This document shows, in pieces, positions 61,247-64,000 of a stretch of 64,000 bases of DNA (the first letter of the stretch is position 1; each line of letters begins with the position of its first letter). The notes beneath the pieces were generated by a model. It had not been told where the DNA came from. It saw only the letters and a list, made by a program, of their open reading frames with translations, and did not search any database. The translations under genes were made by a program, and so were the position numbers. This DNA is from Albidovulum sediminicola (GTDB lineage Bacteria; Pseudomonadota; Alphaproteobacteria; Rhodobacterales; Rhodobacteraceae): positions 62,001-126,000 of the forward strand of contig NZ_JAOWLA010000009.1 of assembly GCF_025751575.1 (NCBI RefSeq), read 5' to 3'.

Positions 61247-62173
61247 ATGAAAACCGGCGCGCATGTCGCCATTCTTCTGGCCACCTACAACGGCGCGCGC
61301 TACCTGCACGCGCAATTGGACTCGATTGCCGCGCAGGATCATGGGGATTGGTCGCTGCACGTCTCGGACGACGGGTCGCAGGACCGGACACACGAGATCG
61401 TCGCGGAGTTCGCCCGCGCCCATCCGGATCGGAAGATCGTTTGGCGGATGGGGCCGGGGCGCGGCAGCACCGTGAACTTCCTGTCGCTGCTGCGCGACAC
61501 CGGCATTAAGGCGGACCATTTCGCCTTTGCCGACCAGGACGATGTCTGGCTTCCGGGCAAGCTGCGCCGCGCGGTGGAGGCCCTGGCCCGGCATCCTGAC
61601 GACGCCGCGCTTTACGGTAGCCGGAGCTGGATCGCCGATGCCGACCTGACGATCCGCGGCATGTCGCCGCTGCCACGGCGCGCCCCGGCCTTTCGCAACG
61701 CGCTGGTTCAAAGCTTCGCCGGCGGAAACACCATGGTGCTGAACGCGAAGGCCCGTGCGCTGGCGCGACGAGCCGGCCCTGCCGATGGCGCGGTCTGCCA
61801 CGATTGGTGGCTTTACCAGCTGGTGTCAGGCGCGGGCGGCCAGGTCCTCTACGACCCGGTGCCCTCGCTCCTCTACCGCCAGCATGAGGCCAACCAGATC
61901 GGGGCGAACCTGTCGCTGCCCGCGCGGCTTCGGCGCTTGTCCTTCCTCCTGCGGGGAAAGTTCGCGGCCTGGAACGGCGCGAACACGGCGGAGTTGAAAC
62001 GCGCGGCCAGCATCCTGACGCCGGAAAGCCGCGACTGCCTTGAGGCCTTCCTGCGGCTGCGCGGGGATCGCGGCCTGCGCGCCCTGCGCCAACTGCGGGC
62101 GGCGGGGCTCTTCCGGCAGAGCCGCGCGGGCGACCTGTCGCTGGCGCTCGCGACGATGCTCGGACGGGTATGA
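61247..62173 (+). CDS. Family 2 glycosyltransferase
   Basis: A 308-residue GT-A fold enzyme: the start ILLATYNGARYLHAQLDSIAAQ and the metal-binding region FADQDDVWLPGKL are typical of family 2. It also has the acceptor segment AVCHDWWLYQLVSG. It probably adds a sugar to the polysaccharide exported by the neighbouring Kps-type genes. The ATG at 61247 follows GAGGGGA. Convergent with the RTX gene, two bases between stops. Confidence 0.9.
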   Translation: MKTGAHVAILLATYNGARYLHAQLDSIAAQDHGDWSLHVSDDGSQDRTHEIVAEFARAHPDRKIVWRMGPGRGSTVNFLSLLRDTGIKADHFAFADQDDVWLPGKLRRAVEALARHPDDAALYGSRSWIADADLTIRGMSPLPRRAPAFRNALVQSFAGGNTMVLNAKARALARRAGPADGAVCHDWWLYQLVSGAGGQVLYDPVPSLLYRQHEANQIGANLSLPARLRRLSFLLRGKFAAWNGANTAELKRAASILTPESRDCLEAFLRLRGDRGLRALRQLRAAGLFRQSRAGDLSLALATMLGRV

Positions 62174-62175
62174 GC

Positions 62176-64000
62176 CTAGCCGATGACGATATCGCCCAGC
62201 AGATCCATGGGGTCCGCCACATTGCGGATGATGAAGACATCGCCGTCGCCGAAATCGAAGGTCGCCCCTGCGTCCGTCATATGGCCATAGGTCTCGATCA
62301 CCGTCATTGCATCCATCCCGGAGACCGCCGCAAGGCTGCTGTCGAAGCAAAGGACATCCTGACCGATTTCGAAGTCCTTGACCCTGTCAATGCCGTTGCC
62401 GGCCTCGAAAACGAACGTATCGGCGCCCGCGCCGCCTTCCAGCGTATCGTCCCCCGCCATGCCGAAGAGCGTGTCGTTGCCATCCAGCCCGATCAGGAAA
62501 TCGTTGCCGCCGCGCCCGTAGATCAGATCGTTGCCGCGCGCGCCGAGGATCATGTTGCCGCCGTCGTCCCCCCAGAGCGTGTCATTGCCCTGCGAACCCT
62601 GAAGGTTCTCGATCCCCTCGTAGCTGTCCCCGGCGGCGATGCCGGTATTACGCTCCGGCATCATCAGATCGGCGAGGACCCCCACGGCGGAATCGCCGTA
62701 ATGGACCCGGTCGATGCCCGCGCCGCCCACGAAGCGGTCGGCGCCTGGGCCGCCCAACAGGATGTCGTTGCCCTCCATCCCGTCGACAAGGTCGTCGCCC
62801 GCCCGGCCCAGAAGCCAGTCGTTGCCCGCGCGCCCGTAGATCACGTCGTTGCCGGTACCCCCGTCCAGCGTGTTGTTGCCCAGGTCGCCGTAAAGTTCGT
62901 CGGCATAGGCGGAGGCCCGCACGGCCTCGACCGAGATGAAGATGTCGCCTGCGGCAATGCCGGTGTTGGTCCCGGGGTTGAGAAGATCGATGCGCAGCCC
63001 CGAGGTCGCGTCGGAATAGACCGCCCGGTCCAACCCCTCCCCCCCGTCGAGAAGATCCGCGCCCTCTCCGCCGACGAGGTTGTCGATCCCAGCGCCACCT
63101 CGCAGCGTGTCGTTGCCGGCGCGCCCGGTCAGCCAGTCGTTCGCCGCACCGCCTTCGATGACATTGTCGCCACCGTCACCGCGCAGGTCGTCGGCCCCGG
63201 CCGAGCCGCGGAGGTTCTCGATCGAGAGATAGGTATCGCCCAGCGCCTCGCCCAGATTATTCGAGGGCGTGACGAGATCGACCGTCACCGCCGCCGGTGC
63301 GGTGGCGTAGTCCGCCCAGTCGGCCCCGGCGCCGCCCTCCAGCCGGTCCGCGCCTTCCCCGCCCGCCAGGCTGTCGTCGCCGTCACCCCCGGTGATCGTG
63401 TCGTCACCGCCCGCGCCCTGGATCTGATCGGCGAAGACCGACCCCGTGATCCGGTCCGCGCCGGGCGTTCCGCACAGGACACGCTCACGGTGGATGAGTT
63501 CGACCGCCGGGCGCGGCAGATTGAGCAGGTTCGCGTCGCTGAACTGGCCAGGCAGCAGTGCGGTCCCGTCGTCGGTCAGGATCTCAAGTACCTCGGACCC
63601 GTAGCGCAGGATCGCCCCTGACGCAGTCGGCTCGATCGTAAGCTGCCCCACACCGTTCAGAAGCAGCCAATCCGACAGATCCAGCCTGTCGGTCGCGATG
63701 TTGAAATCCTCGATCCGGTCAAGGGCCCCGTCCGCGTAGAAGATGAAAACATCGGCACCCGTACCGCCGCGCAGGACATCGGCGCCCGCGCCATCGATGA
63801 GGATGTCGTTCCCGCCGCCGCCCGCCACCGTGTCATCGCCCGCCCCGCCAAACAGAATGTCGTCCGCGCCCGAGCCCGTAAGCGAGTCCGCCCCATTGGT
63901 GCCGATCCGGTCGAGCCCTGTCGTTCCGGTTTGCAGTCGGAACTGGGTGATGCCGTCCTCCGATCCGGAAGCGACGAAAAGCTGAATCTCCGTCCCGACA
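62176..64000 (-). CDS. RTX calcium-binding repeat protein (5' end beyond window)
   Basis: The C-terminal 607 residues of a large secreted protein. Dozens of GGxGxDxLxGG-type nonapeptides bind calcium in a parallel beta-roll, with many variants such as [10 protein letters not shown] and [10 protein letters not shown]. Three units of about 100 residues each begin with a non-RTX beta segment (starts near 63309, 63018 and 62700). The C-terminus ends [19 protein letters not shown], in the position of a type I secretion signal. No start codon is present in the window. Confidence 0.88.
   Translation of the reverse strand, partial: VGTEIQLFVASGSEDGITQFRLQTGTTGLDRIGTNGADSLTGSGADDILFGGAGDDTVAGGGGNDILIDGAGADVLRGGTGADVFIFYADGALDRIEDFNIATDRLDLSDWLLLNGVGQLTIEPTASGAILRYGSEVLEILTDDGTALLPGQFSDANLLNLPRPAVELIHRERVLCGTPGADRITGSVFADQIQGAGGDDTITGGDGDDSLAGGEGADRLEGGAGADWADYATAPAAVTVDLVTPSNNLGEALGDTYLSIENLRGSAGADDLRGDGGDNVIEGGAANDWLTGRAGNDTLRGGAGIDNLVGGEGADLLDGGEGLDRAVYSDATSGLRIDLLNPGTNTGIAAGDIFISVEAVRASAYADELYGDLGNNTLDGGTGNDVIYGRAGNDWLLGRAGDDLVDGMEGNDILLGGPGADRFVGGAGIDRVHYGDSAVGVLADLMMPERNTGIAAGDSYEGIENLQGSQGNDTLWGDDGGNMILGARGNDLIYGRGGNDFLIGLDGNDTLFGMAGDDTLEGGAGADTFVFEAGNGIDRVKDFEIGQDVLCFDSSLAAVSGMDAMTVIETYGHMTDAGATFDFGDGDVFIIRNVADPMDLLGDIVIG
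62400..63309 (-). repeat. Three long RTX modules of about 100 residues
   Basis: Modules start near 63309, 63018 and 62700. Each has a beta segment (Tyr, then V/L-x-V/A-D-L), a T/N-x-G-x-A-x-GD motif, an IENL/VEAV helix-like stretch and a block of RTX repeats. The periods are 97 and 106 residues. Confidence 0.7.

Noticed and set aside
1-64000. Prophage, insertion sequence or integrative element
   Set aside because: No integrase, transposase, phage structural gene, direct-repeat attachment sites or terminal inverted repeats were seen.

Overview
The window is a GC-rich, gene-dense stretch of a Rhodobacteraceae-type alphaproteobacterial chromosome. The assignment rests on several things: a GapR/DUF2312 nucleoid protein, a glnD-murJ pair, tadA divergent from an rluB-type gene, a DUF2927 lipoprotein, a RutR-type regulator beside a dihydropyrimidinase, and small proteins and a family of unknown function that I recall from roseobacters and rhodobacters. 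I see no transposase, integrase, phage gene or CRISPR array. About sixty protein genes, RNase P RNA and one tRNA are supported.

Layout. 1-2.5 kb: Bax-inhibitor-like membrane protein, rpmG, rnpB (its promoter lies in the 3' end of an amidase gene) and the amidase. 2.4-6.0 kb: excalibur lipoprotein, gatCA, and an acyltransferase whose bases differ from its neighbours. 6.1-13.4 kb: UPF0173 hydrolase, small ORFs, sulfotransferase, tadA, an rluB-like enzyme with a 330-residue charged repetitive tail, DUF2927 lipoprotein, PfkB kinase and dtd. 13.4-20.6 kb: CAP-domain protein, DMT exporter, tRNA-Thr, Fe3+-type ABC permease, a roseobacter-type protein of unknown function, a frameshifted gene, gapR-like, dksA-like, and a YeeE/YedE pair with a phosphatase/sulfur-transferase-like protein behind a possible FnrL box. 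20.5-26.1 kb: an XRE/DUF2083 regulator, a small membrane protein, a Na+-symporter/histidine-kinase hybrid and an isolated FliM/FliN-like protein, all on one strand.

26.8-34.5 kb is the most coherent functional island. It holds an NMT1/THI5-like binding protein, two permeases, an ATPase, a cupin, dihydropyrimidinase, an N-carbamoyl amidohydrolase and a divergent RutR-type repressor. Two TGACC-N4-GGTCA operators lie between the last two. Together these suggest uptake and reductive breakdown of pyrimidines or hydantoins. It is followed by a dimethylglycine-dehydrogenase-like flavoprotein (34.6-37.1 kb).

37-46 kb: GH25 lysozyme-like lipoprotein, AhpD-like protein, DUF938 methyltransferase, D-amino-acid-oxidase-like enzyme, M3 peptidase, a membrane-anchored ThiF/MoeB protein, dut, coaBC and a GST with a Cys-rich tail. 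46-58 kb: comM, gshB, yraN (conserved start missing), rsmI, an LpoA-like lipoprotein, glnD, murJ, a rhomboid-fold protein without catalytic Ser/His, trpS and a VOC protein. 58.4-64 kb: a KpsT/KpsE/KpsM-like polysaccharide exporter, a family 2 glycosyltransferase and the C-terminal part of an RTX protein that runs off the right edge.
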